From: Centroberyx gerrardi
Taxonomy: Eukaryota > Chordata > Actinopteri > Beryciformes > Berycidae
Length of the DNA: 64,000 nt
NCBI RefSeq assembly: GCF_048128805.1
Contig: NC_135998.1
Span: 29,432,992-29,496,991 of the forward strand
Reading direction: 5' to 3'
The first letter of the stretch is position 1. The number at the start of each line of letters is the position of its first letter. Below the pieces are notes generated by a model. That model saw only the letters and a list, made by a program, of their open reading frames with translations, was not told where the DNA came from and ran no database searches. Of the stretch, positions 35,134 through 46,440 are shown piece by piece. The position numbers and the translations under genes were made by a program.

Positions 35134-35572
35134 CTGACAAAGGATCAGTAGGCTAGACACTGAGAGGAAGGTACACATACCGTCAATATATTTCATTTGA
35201 ATATTTAGTCTCTTCTTTTGTTGTTTTGGTTATCTGGCATGAGGTCAGGTTGTAGTTGGGTGTGTTCCACGAATACATAACGGAGAACTAAAAACATCAA
35301 ATTATAGATCATTTTGGTGATTGATACTGCACTACTTTATTACACTGCAATAATGCTACAGTGGAACACTCCCCTGTGTACACTCACAGATGTAGATTTT
35401 GTAACATAACAGCACCCCATTATGGTCCTGCACAAGCAGTGTTATGTTTCTCCATGTGCCTTTTTAATGACTTTTCTATAATAAAATAATTTTATTCTGT
35501 ATGAACAGTCAGTGTTGTGGTTACTTTTTGGTTTCACGTTTAATTTACATGGGTGTGTAAAGGGAAAAAAAT

Positions 35573-35679
35573 ATATAATCCCACACACTGTCTACACTTA
35601 CATGGTGCTTTATTACATTTCAGTCATTGAAATGTAATAAAGCACCATGTAAGTGTAGACAGTGTGTGTGGGATTATAT
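35573..35679. repeat. Near-perfect 50-bp hairpin
   Basis: The left arm 35573-35622 and right arm 35628-35679 pair completely except for one extra CA unit on the right; the loop is 5 nt. It lies inside the inverted-arm element but off its centre. Confidence 0.95.
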
Positions 35680-35889
35680 TACTTTTTCTGTAACTTTTGT
35701 CCTATGTCCCTGTCACTAAAAGACTTTTAGGTGTGTTTTTCAGTTGTTTCTCTACATGGATGTGTAATAAAGTATAACAACACACAGTTATTTTACTCAA
35801 ATTTATTGTCATGTAAAGTATTATCCAAAGTTACATGTTGGCCATATTATTTGGCAAATCAATTCATGCACAGAATGCATAAAAGAAAC

Positions 35890-36048
35890 TTACTGTTCTA
35901 TACCTCTAAGCTGTAAGGGCCCATAGTCTGCTTTATAAATGTTCATTGCATTCTGTAGTGAGAACACATTCAAACATACAGGCTCCAGACCAGGATGATC
36001 CACCATGCATGTAGGTGGATCCTGAAGCTGATTCATTCTTCTGGTAAC
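35890..36048 (-). pseudogene. P2X7-like exon of an ISL2EU-type transposon protein
   Basis: On minus an acceptor (CATTCCTTAG) at 36049 opens a frame VTRRMNQLQDPPTCM, then VDHPGLEPVCLNVFSLQNA, then KADYGPLQLRG, ending in TAA at 35890. The Cys/His pattern around HPG..VCLN is the zinc-binding type found at the P2X7 C-terminus and in ISL2EU transposon proteins. Neighbouring exons of that protein are missing or not recognisable. Confidence 0.6.
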
Positions 36049-36157
36049 CTAAGGAATGAGACAGGGTAGCTGTTATTGAATTTTGCTAGCTTTATAAGAA
36101 CATTACACTGACAATGACGTTTATATTATATGTTTATCATTTAGCATCATTTTTATG

Positions 36158-36557
36158 TTTCTAGGTTGCCACAACCCCAGCTGATTACAAGACTAGACTT
36201 ACCAGACTAGGTGCAAAGACAGAACATGAAATGTTACATCTCATCAACCAGTAACTCCCTTCCATTCATTTGGCGTTAGAAGTGAAATGTTAATGGTGAC
36301 AAGAGTCCCTGATCTACAAAGTACTTTTCGAGTTTTGCCACGTTACAGTTGCGGTTGTCTCGTGTAAGGAGATGTGTCCGCAAAGTGAGCCAGAGGAGCT
36401 AACCTTAGCTAGCGCGCTAACGCTAACACTAGATTAGCTTGCTGCAAGTGGCACTAGCCCCTAACCTTGATTATAGTACGTGTGTCCTAACGGCACCAGG
36501 TTAACGAGACGAGGTGCTCGTTTTGACCGGCTGAGGTAGCCTACAACCGACTCTAGC
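36158..36557 (-). repeat. Right inverted arm
   Basis: 400 bp, reverse complement of the left arm with about five differences, including a 6-bp insertion near 36450. Confidence 0.9.
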
Positions 36558-36926
36558 TGCACATGTTTTTGCCCCTATTGCTAACTGTTGTCGTTATGGC
36601 CAACAGGCTTCCTCGTATTCACAGGCCCGCATCAAACTCTGTCTCATCGGGACTGGAGCTAAATCGCTACCCGATGCTAATCGGACTGAAATACCATAAA
36701 CTACCGTATCCATTTCTCATTCTCAAGTTACGTTAGCGGACACATCTCTCCACAGCTGATTTAGCAACAAAGCACCATAGAGTGTAAAATAAACAAGAAC
36801 ACAATGTCGCAAACAAGCAAATGAAACATAACTTTACACACGTTAGCAAAGCTCGACATGTTCTCAAGCCCAGCTGACTGTACTTGGAATAAACTCTAAA
36901 TATAATCACAAAGTGGTGACACTTAC

Positions 36927-37020
36927 CGATTGCACGTTTGCTGTTGGGTCACATCCAGTTAGGATAGATCCATTTCTCAGGTGCAGTTGATTGTTTTCTG
37001 GACATTTTTCCGTGCTACGC
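36927..37020 (-). other. Possible exon upstream of the ISL2EU-like exon
   Basis: On minus one frame reads CPENNQLHLRNGSIL and then TGCDPTANVQS up to a good donor (ATCG then GTAAGTG) at 36926. It lies between the MADF exon and the right inverted arm. It could belong to the same transposon gene or to the MADF gene. I do not recognise it. Confidence 0.3.
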
Positions 37021-37028
37021 TAGTAACG

Positions 37029-37187
37029 TTACAATTTACCGGCACATCCCGTTACTCCCACAATCTTCCTCCAAGCTGCCGATTTCCATTGCTTATCCTT
37101 AAATAATCTGTGATTGATGGGGTATAATTCTGGATATTTACCTACTTCATTGATTAACTGTTCATTATCCATCTTTCTTTCTTTCAT
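37029..37187 (-). pseudogene. MADF-domain exon (Harbinger-associated type)
   Basis: The minus frame from ATG 37187 (or 37172) reads MDNEQLINEVGKYPELY, then NHRLFKDKQWKSAAWRKI, and stops at 37029, with a possible donor at the GCCG-GTAAAT just before the stop. This is the first half of a MADF (Myb/SANT-like) DNA-binding domain, as found in host MADF genes and in Harbinger accessory proteins. No further exons are certain, so it is either a first exon of a spliced gene or a remnant. Confidence 0.6.
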
Positions 37188-37190
37188 AAA

Positions 37191-37784
37191 GTGAATGAAT
37201 GGATATACAGGATAGCCTACATTTATTTGATTTACTAGGCGATGTTTTTTTTTTAGATGGAAAACAAATGTCTCTTTCTAACTCTGTTCAGTATCTCAGC
37301 CACTTGGAGAGCGCTGGTTACGTCATCGCCGGTCTCAGCCGCCAGCGGGCCATCCGGCGTACGCCGCGGCGTCGCCCGTTTTCAAGTGCTGACTCCACCT
37401 ACCCGGGCCAGTTTCGGCGTACGCCGGGTCGAATTACAAATGGACCCACTCTTACCTTGAAACGGCAAGTGCTGCCACAACTATTCCAAAGTTTGCCCGG
37501 TGTCCGTGATTTCCACATTCCACAGAATTCCTCTTGAAATGCCCTTTCGGTGTAGGAAAATCCCAGTTAAACTCTCCAATTTTCACAGACAAATGCTTAA
37601 AATTTGGAATCTCATATACTGTATAAACACAATTTCTCTCCACACCTGTATATAATCTGGAACAATAAGAATATAATACATAAGAGAAAATCTATTTTCT
37701 CCCAAATCCTATTTAGTCATGATGTTATCTTTATTAAACATTTCATTAATGGTATGAAGAATGCAACTTTGAAGACTTTATAAC
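37191..37784. other. GC-rich stretch then intergenic DNA
   Basis: Around 37310-37435 the sequence is CpG-rich with GGCGTACGCCG words, next to the MADF start, so it may be that gene's promoter. The rest is AT-rich without features. Confidence 0.35.
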
Positions 37785-37965
37785 CAAATACAATGTCTGC
37801 ATTACAATTTACAATTCCCATTTGGCAGACGCTTTTATCCAAAGCGACGTACACATGAGATTTTAATACAACACAAGCAAGGTTCTAGTCAGGAGAGAAC
37901 AACGAGAGTAAGTGCCATAAAGCTAAGTTCTGGTCCAACAGGACATAGGTGCTACGAGGCAATGC
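37785..37965 (+). repeat. Fish interspersed repeat with the GCAGACGCTTTTATCCAAAG motif
   Basis: The phrase CCATTTGGCAGACGC ... TTATCCAAAGCGACGTACA is a highly recurrent fish repeat core, often part of a SINE or LINE tail. A weaker copy lies at 62225-62345. Confidence 0.6.
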
Positions 37966-37984
37966 ATAGAGTGCATAGAGGCAG

Positions 37985-38858
37985 ATAATGGCTGGATACC
38001 AAACCATAACTGAAGCCATCCCTCTTGGTTTGATCCAACTTGTTAGGTTCTATGGAGACACCCCCTCGATTTCTCTACTAGATTTTATTGCTACAATTAA
38101 ATTAGAGGGAATGGATATTCTAAGCCCTAAATGCACTAACAAATACTTACGGAAACTTACTCTGGATACATGTGTTCCTATTTCTAAAATATACTGGAAT
38201 GCGGCTTTGGGACAGATTCTTTGGGATAAGCTCTTCACTGTACCAAATAAATATTGTATACTAAACAAAGTGAAAGAAGTGTCTTATAAACTTATTCACA
38301 GAATTTATCCTGTAAAAACATACATTGTAAAAAGATTCAAAGTTGCCTCTGATGACAAATGTGTATTTTGTAATTCTTGCCCTGAAACAATTGAACATTT
38401 ATTTTGGAAATGTTGTTATGTTAGAGAACTTTGGAGTGGACTTCAGGACTTCTTATAGACAAAACCAACTCTGAATGTCAATCTCAGCAAAAGGGACATC
38501 CTTTTTTATTTTCATAAGGACAATATGGACAATGAAATCTCCTTTATAATCAATCTCCTTATTTTATTGGGAAGATACCTGATTCATAAAACAAAATGGT
38601 CAGCAAGCAAACCTTCTTTTAGTATTTTTAAAACTGACGTGAAAGCATATTTTAAAACAATTGAAAAAATTAATAGCCATAAAACGAAGAAAACAAAAAG
38701 GATCTTTAACAAACATGATCTTTCTTTTATGAAATACCCCCACACGTCAATGATGATAGACTGAATTCTCTTGTTCCTTGTGTTTTTGTATTGTGTATTT
38801 GTATTGTATGTATATGTGTATTTCCATTGCATGTCTATCTGATTCATTAAAAAAAAAA
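37985..38858 (+). mobile_element. L1-type LINE 3' end
   Basis: A 156-codon frame (37988-38458) carries KEVSYKLIHRIYPVKTYI and the zinc-binding CVFCNSCPETIEHLFWKC motif of L1 reverse transcriptase C-termini. A second frame (38525-38764) holds the Lys-rich tail. The element ends in a 10-A tail at 38849-38858. It is 5'-truncated and has a stop at 38456-38458 between the two parts. Confidence 0.8.
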
Positions 38859-38879
38859 TCCGTCATGGACCAAACAGCT

Positions 38880-39400
38880 GTTCACAGTGTAACCAACTTT
38901 GATTGGTTATCTGGCAGTTCACTGGTTTGCCATTGGTTCACTTGATATAGTAGGGCGCAGCGTTTGCCTGAAAATGTAACGAACTAAAAACTATCTTATT
39001 AAAAAATGTGCAAGAATTCAGGGTGGCAAGAAACGGAATGTGATTAAGAATAAAATAATATACACAATTTCCAAAATCTGGCTCCTCCCTCGATGGAGAT
39101 CATTCATTTCCAAAACTAAAGCAGTGTGTGGCCTCGGCTCACGGCGCGTGTCCGCTCTGCCCACAATTCCAACAGCGCCGTCCTGCGCTGTCATTGGTTC
39201 ATGAGACGCAGGGGCGGAGCAAAGCAACAGGCACTTGCATCCATCCAGGTAAAACTAATCACCATAGCAACGATCCATATGCCATTCAAAACATCCATGC
39301 ATTTTTTCAATTTGTTTTCGCATTTGAACAGCTGCACAGACCAAAAAGACTGTGAAAACTTTACCAGGTAAGACAAGCTTCATGAAACAATTTCAGTTTT
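38880..39400 (+). promoter_or_regulatory. Probable catsper1 promoter and leader
   Basis: A moderately CpG-rich patch (39130-39230) with ATTGG (inverted CCAAT) boxes near 38900, 38933 and 39194 and a GGGGCGGAGC GC box near 39211. Donor-like CCAG-GTAAAA (39247) and CCAG-GTAAGA (39367) sites could end leader exons. It lies 450-900 bp before the first coding exon of catsper1. Confidence 0.45.
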
Positions 39401-39851
39401 AGTTAATGTCACAGCAGAGCTGATACAAAAAATACATATTTTACTGTAAATTCCTTGTAGGTCAGTAATTGTTTGACATAATCAGCTTTAAACTGAATTT
39501 AACGTCTTCCTTTATATCCGTTATAGCTTAGCTAGCTAGCTAGCTGTTGTAACTGACATTGTAACTGACTATTACGGCTAACGTTAATTAACGGTATATA
39601 CCGTTAATTATCGACATAGCGTTACGTTAATTCAAACATTGGTGCCATTGGCTTTGTGCAATTTTGAATGAACTGTAACGTTAGAATCAAATGTAACATT
39701 ATACATGAAAATGTGGATTATCAAAATGAGGTATACAACAACTCAACTATGCAGGAAGTCCTCATTTGTTCTGAACCATAATTGGCCATCAGAAATGAGA
39801 TGGAGAATGTGTGAGATGTGTCTTGTCTCTGCTGTCTGTCTGTCTCACAGG

Positions 39852-42800
39852 ATGCAGCCTACACCTTCTCAGACCAGGCAGCCAGCTGCTACGAAAGGTA
39901 AGATTCAAAGGAAGCTAATCGAAAGGGCTGAACAGCTTATATACCATTACATTATCAGTGGTATTAATAGTATAGTGTAATATTATTTAAGCAATAACAC
40001 ACCAGAGGTGTTACACTGGATATCAGCAAGGCTGTTCTACAAACAAAATTATTTAACCCTAACCCTAACCCTGACAACAGATTTTTGTCAGTTCAATTCA
40101 ATGTGCTTTATTGGCATGACAGTTTAAAAAAAACATATAATAAAGCAAATATTGCCAAAGCATGTAACAAGAAATTAATCATCAATCAACCAATATTTCA
40201 GAAAATAAATCCCATCCCCTCACATTTATCATTGTGTGTGTGCGCGTGTGTGTGTGTGTGTTGCTGTGTATTCAGACGCTCCACTGTCCTGCTAGTGGTT
40301 CTGTGTTTATGTAACTCGTGTTTGTGAGGAAAATTAAATCAGCAAAATATAATACTAGCCATTAAAAATAGAGCATTTAGATTTTTGTCTTTATATTTAT
40401 ATTAGAACAGCTGTAAAGTGGAGTGTTACATACAGTAAAATGTCCCACTGCTGTTATACTGCATATCAGTACTCATGGAATGCCTCCTGTCCAATCAAAT
40501 TACTCGACCGGAACTAACTGTTGTATAATACTATATAATATTAGCCTTGTTGACATTGCCACCAACTGACATCCAGTGAGGTCACAGAGAAAATAATCTC
40601 TGACTGAGCTTGAAATGTAGGCATCTCTCTCTCACTCTTTCACTTTCTCTCAGCTGAAGAAGAAAACATGAGTCAGGGACAAAGACTCGAGGTCTGGCGG
40701 TGGAGGTTTTTCACAGCCCTGGACATGCTGGTTGAACACCCATTGTTTAATCGGCTGATGGTCTTCACGCTGGTGATCAACACCATCTCTATAGTGGCCC
40801 GGGCAGCTGACGCTGTTGAGCTCAGAGCAGGTAGGAAAATATGGTACACCAGCTCATTATTGGGTAGATAATGACCAATTTTTTTATTTTTGTGTGAACT
40901 ATTACTTTAAAAGAATATAGCTTCAAGCCTTAATTAAGTAAAAGTCCTTGTGAGATCAAATGTGCAAATAACATCTTTTCTCAAATTCAAGGATGGCACC
41001 TTGATGTACTGGAGTGTCTGTTCCTGGCGATCTACATCAATGAGTGCGGACTGAAACTCCTGGCCTGGGGGCGGCTCTATTTTACAAATCCATGGAACAA
41101 TATTGGTAAGACTTCAATATAAATCTAGCAATATTCCCATGTTTTGTATTTCATAATGCAAGACAACCCGTCCCAAAACAAACTGTACTTTCTCTGTTTT
41201 CTTCCTCACACTTACCCTCTCTGTAACTATCCGGCTCACCCAGATTTCATCCTTCTGGTCGTGGCTCTCCTGGACTTGTCCCTGAAACGCATTGGCTCTC
41301 TTGGGGGATCCGATGAAGGCCCGCCCTCGGAAATCACACAAGCCCTGAAGACCATGAGAGTCTTCCGGGCCCTGCGAGTGTGCCGGGGTCTGCGCCTCGT
41401 GCGGTAGGTCGGGCGCCTAAATGTCTTCACTTTACTTCTTCTCTCATGAATCATTTGACCATCATGATAAATGCCATGGAGTCTTTTTGGTCCTAATATC
41501 TTTGCTGTTTGTTGAATTCCCAACAGCCATGTCAGCAGCCTCGAGGCTGTGATGAGAGCCGCTGTCCAGTCTGTCCGGGCCACGTTGGGCGTCGCCGTCT
41601 ACATGATCGTGGTCCACTACATGTTTGCCGTCATTTTCACCGGGTTGTTCAGGGAGTCGGATCCACAGCACTTTGGCTCCTTGTTCAGGAGCATGTTCAC
41701 TCTGTTCCAGGTGCTCACTCTGGATGACTGGACCAGCATCTATTACACCAGCAAGAACAATGGTGAGTGAAGCTTCATGTATTACTGAGCAGCTCATTCC
41801 AACATGCTATACATCCATTTTGAAATTCCTTAGAGAAGATTTGAGTAGCACAGATGATGCTACCCTCAAACATGTAAATATTTTGTGGGAACATCTCTAA
41901 ACATGGCTTACTGTAATGGCAACTCATAATGTGCTTTGCTTTCCCTCCAGCAGTCATGTTGTAAGAAGTCATTTGGCAAGTGTTAGGTCTAGATATGATT
42001 TCTTATCATTTTCATATTCTGTACCATCATCACAAATAATGAACAATGACTCATTTTAATCAACCCATTTTCAGAATTGCCTTATGTTTATACGTGTGCA
42101 ACTGTCAGAGTCAGGATCATACAGTACAAACAACAAACACTGAACAGTTACATGGCACATGCTTTTAAAATGCGCAGCAAGAAACTACAGCACTAATTAC
42201 AAATAGTCCAAATGAGTATTTGTTAGAGGACCTCTCCCTTCATCTTCATTATTATAAGGAACCTAGGTATTCATGATGGCATAATATGACAAAACCAATT
42301 TTAATGTGTGACAGGGATTATTGCAAATCAAAGCTATGAATATTGCAAAATAATCAAAGAAATCACATTTACATCCAAATGATCGTCTTTGAAAACTAAA
42401 TTGAGCCACTGCATCTGAATTCCTCATGCGATGCACAGCATCATTATTTGTTTGAACAGCAGATGGCGACGAAGTGTGATTGCACTCCTGGGATTTGACT
42501 TTGCATCTGTTGAACAGAAGTATTAGGGGCAGGGCTTTGGATCGGGGTGGGTCTGCTGCTATTGGTCAGATCAAAGATTGAGTGACAGGCTTCTCAATCT
42601 CTGCCAGTCAGTTCCCTCTGTGTTGTCCGTCACATTTTGCAACATTCATAGTTTTGGGCTGCAGTAATTGGTGTTTGGCTTGTGATACCAAATCTCTTTG
42701 CGTTGTAATTAATAAGTTAACAATACTCTTGTCATGGTATTTGTCCTGACTTGTGACTTACAGTCATCTATTTAATCATTTCAGGTGCACCTCACATTAT

Positions 42801-43964
42801 CATCTTCCTGGTCCTGTACATCGTGATACAGTGCTTCGTATTCCTCAAGTAAGTTGGCAGGTTTACATGCACATTAATATTCTGAATATGAGCCTTATTC
42901 CAGGGATCTGCTGTTTACCTGGAATGATCAGTAACTACTGTTTTCATATAGCTGTATACATGGAAACAGGTCACTGTGTTAAATAGTGGTGCATCATTTG
43001 ATGCTTGTGACTCTGTGGAAACACTAAACCCAACAATAAACAACAACAAGCATATTTAGGCTTTTCTGATTCAGGATGTGGGCTTATCCCGGTTATTGTA
43101 AACAGGATATGGTGTATGGAACATTTAATATCCTGAATATAAATGTAAATAATGTATTTTACAATTTTCTCATGACAGTCTGTCCATTGCTCTGGTGGTG
43201 GATGAATATTGGCACATAAGGGCGTCCCAAATACAAAAGGTATATGCTCTACAACAAATAATATGACAATATAAAATGTAAGGGATTGTAATTTGGAGTT
43301 ATTAACAGTAGACATAAAACATGCTTTAACATTCATCACATGAATAATGTCAAAATGTCACTTACAGAATTCACAGAAGGACGACAACAAAGAGCAGGAA
43401 ACAGGTTGGTTCAGAATTCTGCTTCAAGTATGAGCTTCCAAGAGGGGAAATGCTGTTGATCTGATGGATCAGTGAGAGGAGAATGTTTGTCACATGTCAT
43501 GTATCACATCTTCAGAGCCTCAGAACAAGGAGCCACAGTCAGAGCAGCAGGTGCTTGAGGAGACACTCAGACAGACCTATGGCGACACTGAAGAAGGGAA
43601 AAGGTGAGGCGTTCTCCTGGACACACTGAAAATTACACACTGATTCTTCATGATTAGATCCAAATGGATCGATTGGGTATTTGGGTTTGCTTTGTGACTC
43701 GCAGGAAGACGCAGCTAATCAGCAGGTACCTGACATTACTGGCAGAGATAGAGGAGACCACCGAAGAATACCGCTCCCAGGCCGCTCTTCTGGATCTGCT
43801 CGTAGACTCCTTTGTTGAGGTACTGAGCTGTTTGATTCATCTGCTGTTTGATTCATCTGCTGTTTGATTCATCTGCTGGAACCATGACTGCTGCAAGATG
43901 CTGAAACACTGCTGTTCTCTTTCAGGCACCAGAAGAGGAAGTCCTGGGCTCAGACGACAATTAA
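39852..43964 (+). CDS. catsper1: Cation channel sperm-associated protein 1 (CatSper1)
   Basis: Eleven exons joined by GT-AG introns: 39852-39897, 40654-40830, 40992-41105, 41244-41403, 41527-41762, 42785-42848, 43179-43239, 43368-43404, 43516-43603, 43705-43819 and 43926-43964. The phases agree and give 378 aa. CatSper1 is a pore subunit of the alkaline-activated sperm flagellar calcium channel and works with CatSper2-4. Visible parts: S1 (FNRLMVFTLVIN), S2 (VLECLFLAIYINE), S3 (DFILLVVALLDLSLK), S4 with Arg at every third position (RVFRALRVCRGLRLVR), S5, pore loop with the TLDDW selectivity filter, S6 (IIIFLVLYIVIQCFVFLN), then a charged coiled-coil tail ending SDDN. The S5-to-filter stretch (GLFRESDP ... 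TLDDW) and the tail favour CatSper1 over its paralogues. The long His-rich N-terminus of the mammalian protein is absent. The start in exon 1 (MQPTPSQ) is chosen because it splices in frame; a second ATG at 40668 is possible. Confidence 0.9.
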
Positions 43965-44076
43965 ACAATCAGCTCAATTAATTATATCCATTTTATTATA
44001 TCAATTATCATATTAATCAATCTTATCATATCAATCATTATATCAGTAATTCATTATTTCATTATTTCAAGTAATC

Positions 44077-44082
44077 AATAAA
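44077..44082 (+). terminator. catsper1 polyadenylation signal
   Basis: AATAAA about 113 nt after the catsper1 stop codon, the first canonical signal downstream. Confidence 0.65.
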
Positions 44083-45389
44083 GTCATTTCTGCAACAGCA
44101 GTGGAGCCTCACATTTTTATCCATTTTCAGCTCATGGTAAAGCACAATGATTGGTCTTTTCTAATCACTGGATTGGTCTTCTTCAAATGTAAGACTGTCT
44201 TGTAATGCTTAATACCCCTGAGAATGTTTCACCCATTGAAAACGGAACATGTAGAATGAAACGTATTTTGAAAGAAATGTTTACTTTACCCTACATATAG
44301 TATAACACTTTGTCTTGGATCATCTCTTAAATAAGTCTTATCTGTCATCATATTGTAGTTCATTGCCCTCAGTTACTTTTCTCCATCTTACCTCGGTTAT
44401 TACATTTTACCTTCATTAATTACATGTTTTTCCAATCACAAATATCAATATTGTGTTTTTAATTCTACAAGTCAGTCTTACAGAATATACATGATACATT
44501 TTTTGAATGTCTCTTCCTTGTGAGTACTTTCTGACAACATTGACTAAAGCCACACAGTCCAAGTTAACCAACATGCTGTTGCCTCAGTGTAGCGATAGTA
44601 TTGCTTGTAGCCATTATTAATCTGCTGCAGTACTGATTTAAGACATGGGATTGAACTACACTGGATCAAAGGTGAGTCTCCTCACAACATTTGGCCATGA
44701 CATAAATATTAGAGCTCTCTGATCAATTTAAATGCAAAAAAAGTATTGCTTGTGAAAAAAATCAGTTCATCTATTATCATAAATAATATTCTGGGTTTGT
44801 TTGGTGTCACAGCAACACCAAGGTTTACTTGAGTTTGCAAGTAGTTAATAGTATCTAGACTCTTGTCATAGCAAAATTTCTATATGCTTGATCTCCCTAT
44901 ACAGTGCCCAGAAACACACCTGGTTGGAAATAGACTCAATGCCCTTTACATAGATAATACACATTATCAGTATGTAAGTCAAGCAGGTTAACTCAAGTTG
45001 GACATCTAAAGATACATTTACAGACAGTACAATAAATTAGAACCACCAAAGCCCAAATATATTCATAACTTTAATAGGATAAATAAAAGTACATAGGCAT
45101 AGTCTATAAACTGAGAATTTCGAGATATACATATACAAAATAGTAAGTAGGTGCATAGAATTGCATATGCTACCGGTATGTAGCAGGTTAACTACAGCAA
45201 TGTTATAACGTTAGCTAGCTTGCAAGTGACCTATTTAATCAGCAGAGAAAATACACCAAAATAGAAGCCATATTATTGTTCTGAAGTCTTGTCTGCTAAA
45301 CATAAGAGTCAGCGGACTTGTAGGTTGAGTTTAATGTGATCTAGTTTGATGGATAAAGCTGTAGAAGAGTTTCCTGTTTACACACAGTC
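44083..45389. other. Intergenic, nothing recognised
   Basis: AT-rich with no domain-like frame. Confidence 0.4.
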
Positions 45390-45690
45390 GAGGATGCGCG
45401 CGCAGCTCAGGGGCAGTAGCCTGTCAACAGCGGGGCGAATATAATAGAACCTCCTTGGGCGACCGCGACGGCCAATATTTCGGGATTTCCGGTGAAGCCA
45501 GCGGACATCCGGGCCAAGACATCCTCTTCCGTGCGCCTGTCATTGTTTACAGTCCGATTAGCAACTTGAGACGCGACGAGTCGAACGTTTCTCCACACAA
45601 TACACAAACATCGATACTTTTTGTAGGTGTTTTAGGTCCAGACATCCAGAACTCCATTCTCGTGTCTCAAGAGTGTGCAGGGTCCTAGTG
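45390..45690. promoter_or_regulatory. CpG-rich patch, possible bidirectional promoter or first exon
   Basis: Clearly richer in G+C and CpG than the surroundings, with GCGCGCGC at 45397-45404. A 66-codon minus frame ends at 45407 (TGA at 45407-45409) and a 77-codon plus frame spans 45455-45688; neither shows a known domain. It could mark the start of an unrecognised gene. Confidence 0.3.
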
Positions 45691-46061
45691 CCCTTTTCAC
45701 ACCTACAAACTGTAATTTAGGCTACTCCGATGCTGTGTGTGTTGCAGTGGGAGAACAATTTAAGACCGATCATTTAGTTCAACATATTTAACAACATAGG
45801 CTACTACAGTTATTAATTAGGCTATATCCATAAGCTCATGCAATAGGCTACCTTAAAACTATATGAAACACCTTCAAAAACGCATAACAATTTCAACAAG
45901 AAATCAAAACATTTGTAACCCCTTGTGTGAAAGTTTTCAAACTGTAGGCAACCTACACACAAAGTATGGAACATTTTTTATGCCACAATCCAACAGTAAA
46001 TTATCATATCTAATGATAAAATCATACAATCTTCAAATAACAAGTGACAACAACAATTAAT

Positions 46062-46440
46062 GAATGCTCATCATCAAATAATGAATATTCATGTCAAATA
46101 ATGAAAAGCCAACCATCAAATAATGAATACTCAAGTCAAACAATGAAAAGCCAACCATCAAATCATGAATATCCGCATCAAACAATGAAAGCCAACCATC
46201 AAATAATGAATACAAAGGTCAAATAATGAAAAGCCAACCATCAAATAATGAATACAAAGGTCAAATAATGAAAAGCCGACCATCAAATAATGAATACAAA
46301 GGTCAAATAATGAAAAGCCAACCATCAAATAATGAATACAAAGGTCAAATAATGAAAAGCCAACCATCAAATAATGAATACAAAGGTCAAATAATGAAAA
46401 GCCAACTATCAAATAATGAATACAAAGGTCAAATAATTAA
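46062..46440. repeat. 42-bp minisatellite, about nine units
   Basis: Units read AATGAAAAGCCAACCATCAA followed by ATAATGAATACAAAGGTCAA, 42 bp or 14 codons, so the array is open on the plus strand (MKSQPSNNEYKGQI repeated) and on the minus strand (HYLMVGFSLFDLCI repeated). The left units are more diverged. An inverted half-unit (ATTCATTATTTGATGGTT) lies at 46504-46521. Confidence 0.93.

Larger units (their letters stand above)
33936..36557. mobile_element. ISL2EU-like DNA transposon derivative with about 400-bp inverted arms
   Basis: The left arm (33936-34329) and right arm (36158-36557) are reverse complements at roughly 98% identity by eye, differing by a few substitutions and one 6-bp indel. 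Between them lie spliced gene remnants on both strands. The minus-strand one contains a P2X7-like HPGLEPVCLN segment that I associate with proteins of ISL2EU (THAP/YqaJ) transposons. The target duplication is not clear. The family name rests on this remembered motif. An inverted segmental duplication is the alternative. Confidence 0.65.

Noticed and set aside
40055..40073. Three CCCTAA telomere-like units in a catsper1 intron
   Set aside because: Only three units; such short interstitial runs are common by chance and say nothing about a telomere.
46062..46440. CRISPR-like array
   Set aside because: Units are contiguous 42-bp tandem copies without unique spacers, in a vertebrate genome.
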